From positions 1 to 14,061 of the forward strand of contig JAAXQI010000132.1 of the NCBI GenBank assembly GCA_012974315.1: a stretch of DNA of 14,061 nt, in the 5' to 3' direction. The stretch's first letter is position 1. Each line of letters starts with the position of its first letter. Origin of the DNA: Desulfobacterales bacterium. Its GTDB lineage: Bacteria; Desulfobacterota; Desulfobulbia; Desulfobulbales; BM004. The position numbers were made by a program, and so were the translations under genes. A model generated the notes under the pieces. That model searched no databases. It was not told where the DNA came from and saw only the letters and a list, made by a program, of their open reading frames with translations. Below, one piece after another: positions 13,927-14,061 of this stretch.

Positions 13927-14045
13927 GGTCTGCGGTCTGCAGAATGGTGTTTCACTCGAAAAATCTTGACAACTAATCTTTTTCCCCTCGTACCTTGTAC
14001 CTCATACCGTAAACCATTTTTTCTCCTTTATCCTTTAACCTTATC
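13927..14045 (+). repeat. Heptamer tandem repeats, block 2 (GG-type then CC-type)
   Basis: Two GGTCTGC units (13927-13940) are followed, about 45 bp later, by CC-type 7-bp units starting at 13986, 13993, 14000, 14007 and 14014 (CCTCGTA, CCTTGTA, CCTCATA, CCGTAAA, CCATTTT). After an 11-bp step they resume at 14025, 14032 and 14039. The units CCTCGTA and CCTTGTA also occur in block 1 (5676-5689) in the opposite order, and CCTCATACC (14000-14008) is the exact reverse complement of GGTATGAGG at 5598-5606. The block lies upstream of rsmG; no gene is seen in 13901-14061. Confidence 0.8.
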
Positions 14046-14061
14046 TCAACTGACTTTGCAT

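Overview
The window reads as ordinary chromosome of an anaerobic, Gram-negative, Desulfobacterota-like bacterium, possibly of the Desulfobulbales. That placement is an inference from the mix of proteins: a single-polypeptide receiver/GAF/histidine kinase, a DinG-type Fe-S helicase, an IspB-type prenyl synthase, ClpS/ClpA, a DUF547 protein and a short anaerobe-type ThiC. No rRNA or tRNA is present to confirm it. No phage, CRISPR, transposase or defence genes were found.

Layout. (1) 46-1893, minus: sensor/response-regulator histidine kinase, divergent from (2) a plus-strand cluster of a HEAT-repeat protein (2086-2598), a DinG-like helicase (2582-4534, overlapping the previous gene by 17 bp) and a long-chain polyprenyl diphosphate synthase (4571-5575). 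(3) 5576-6296 is an accessory interval. It holds two facing blocks of degenerate 7-bp tandem repeats, a small basic one-TM ORF, a probable terminator, and a 148-bp element bounded by perfect 21-bp inverted repeats. A strong outward promoter overlaps the right end of that element. (4) 6297-10365, plus: holA (clamp-loader delta), clpS (4-bp overlap with holA) and clpA with its own promoter. (5) 10450-11283: secreted DUF547 protein. (6) 11506-13161: ThiC-family radical-SAM enzyme followed by a small multi-pass membrane protein. (7) 13199-13900, minus: RsmG, convergent with the membrane protein. (8) 13901-14061: a second block of the same heptamer repeats.

How the genes work together: ClpS and ClpA form the N-end-rule adaptor/unfoldase pair, and ClpP is not in the window. 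HolA and DinG act in DNA replication and repair. The prenyl synthase supplies a quinone or undecaprenyl-type chain, and ThiC supplies the thiamine pyrimidine or possibly a cobamide lower ligand.

The most interesting signals are non-coding. The first is the 148-bp inverted-repeat element, whose right end is partly used as the -35 box of a promoter predicted to start at the holA ATG (a leaderless mRNA). The second is the pair of heptamer arrays with mirrored GG-type and CC-type halves. The third is a leftward intrinsic terminator encoded inside the last codons of thiC, which implies that the rsmG transcript runs antisense through the whole small membrane-protein gene.
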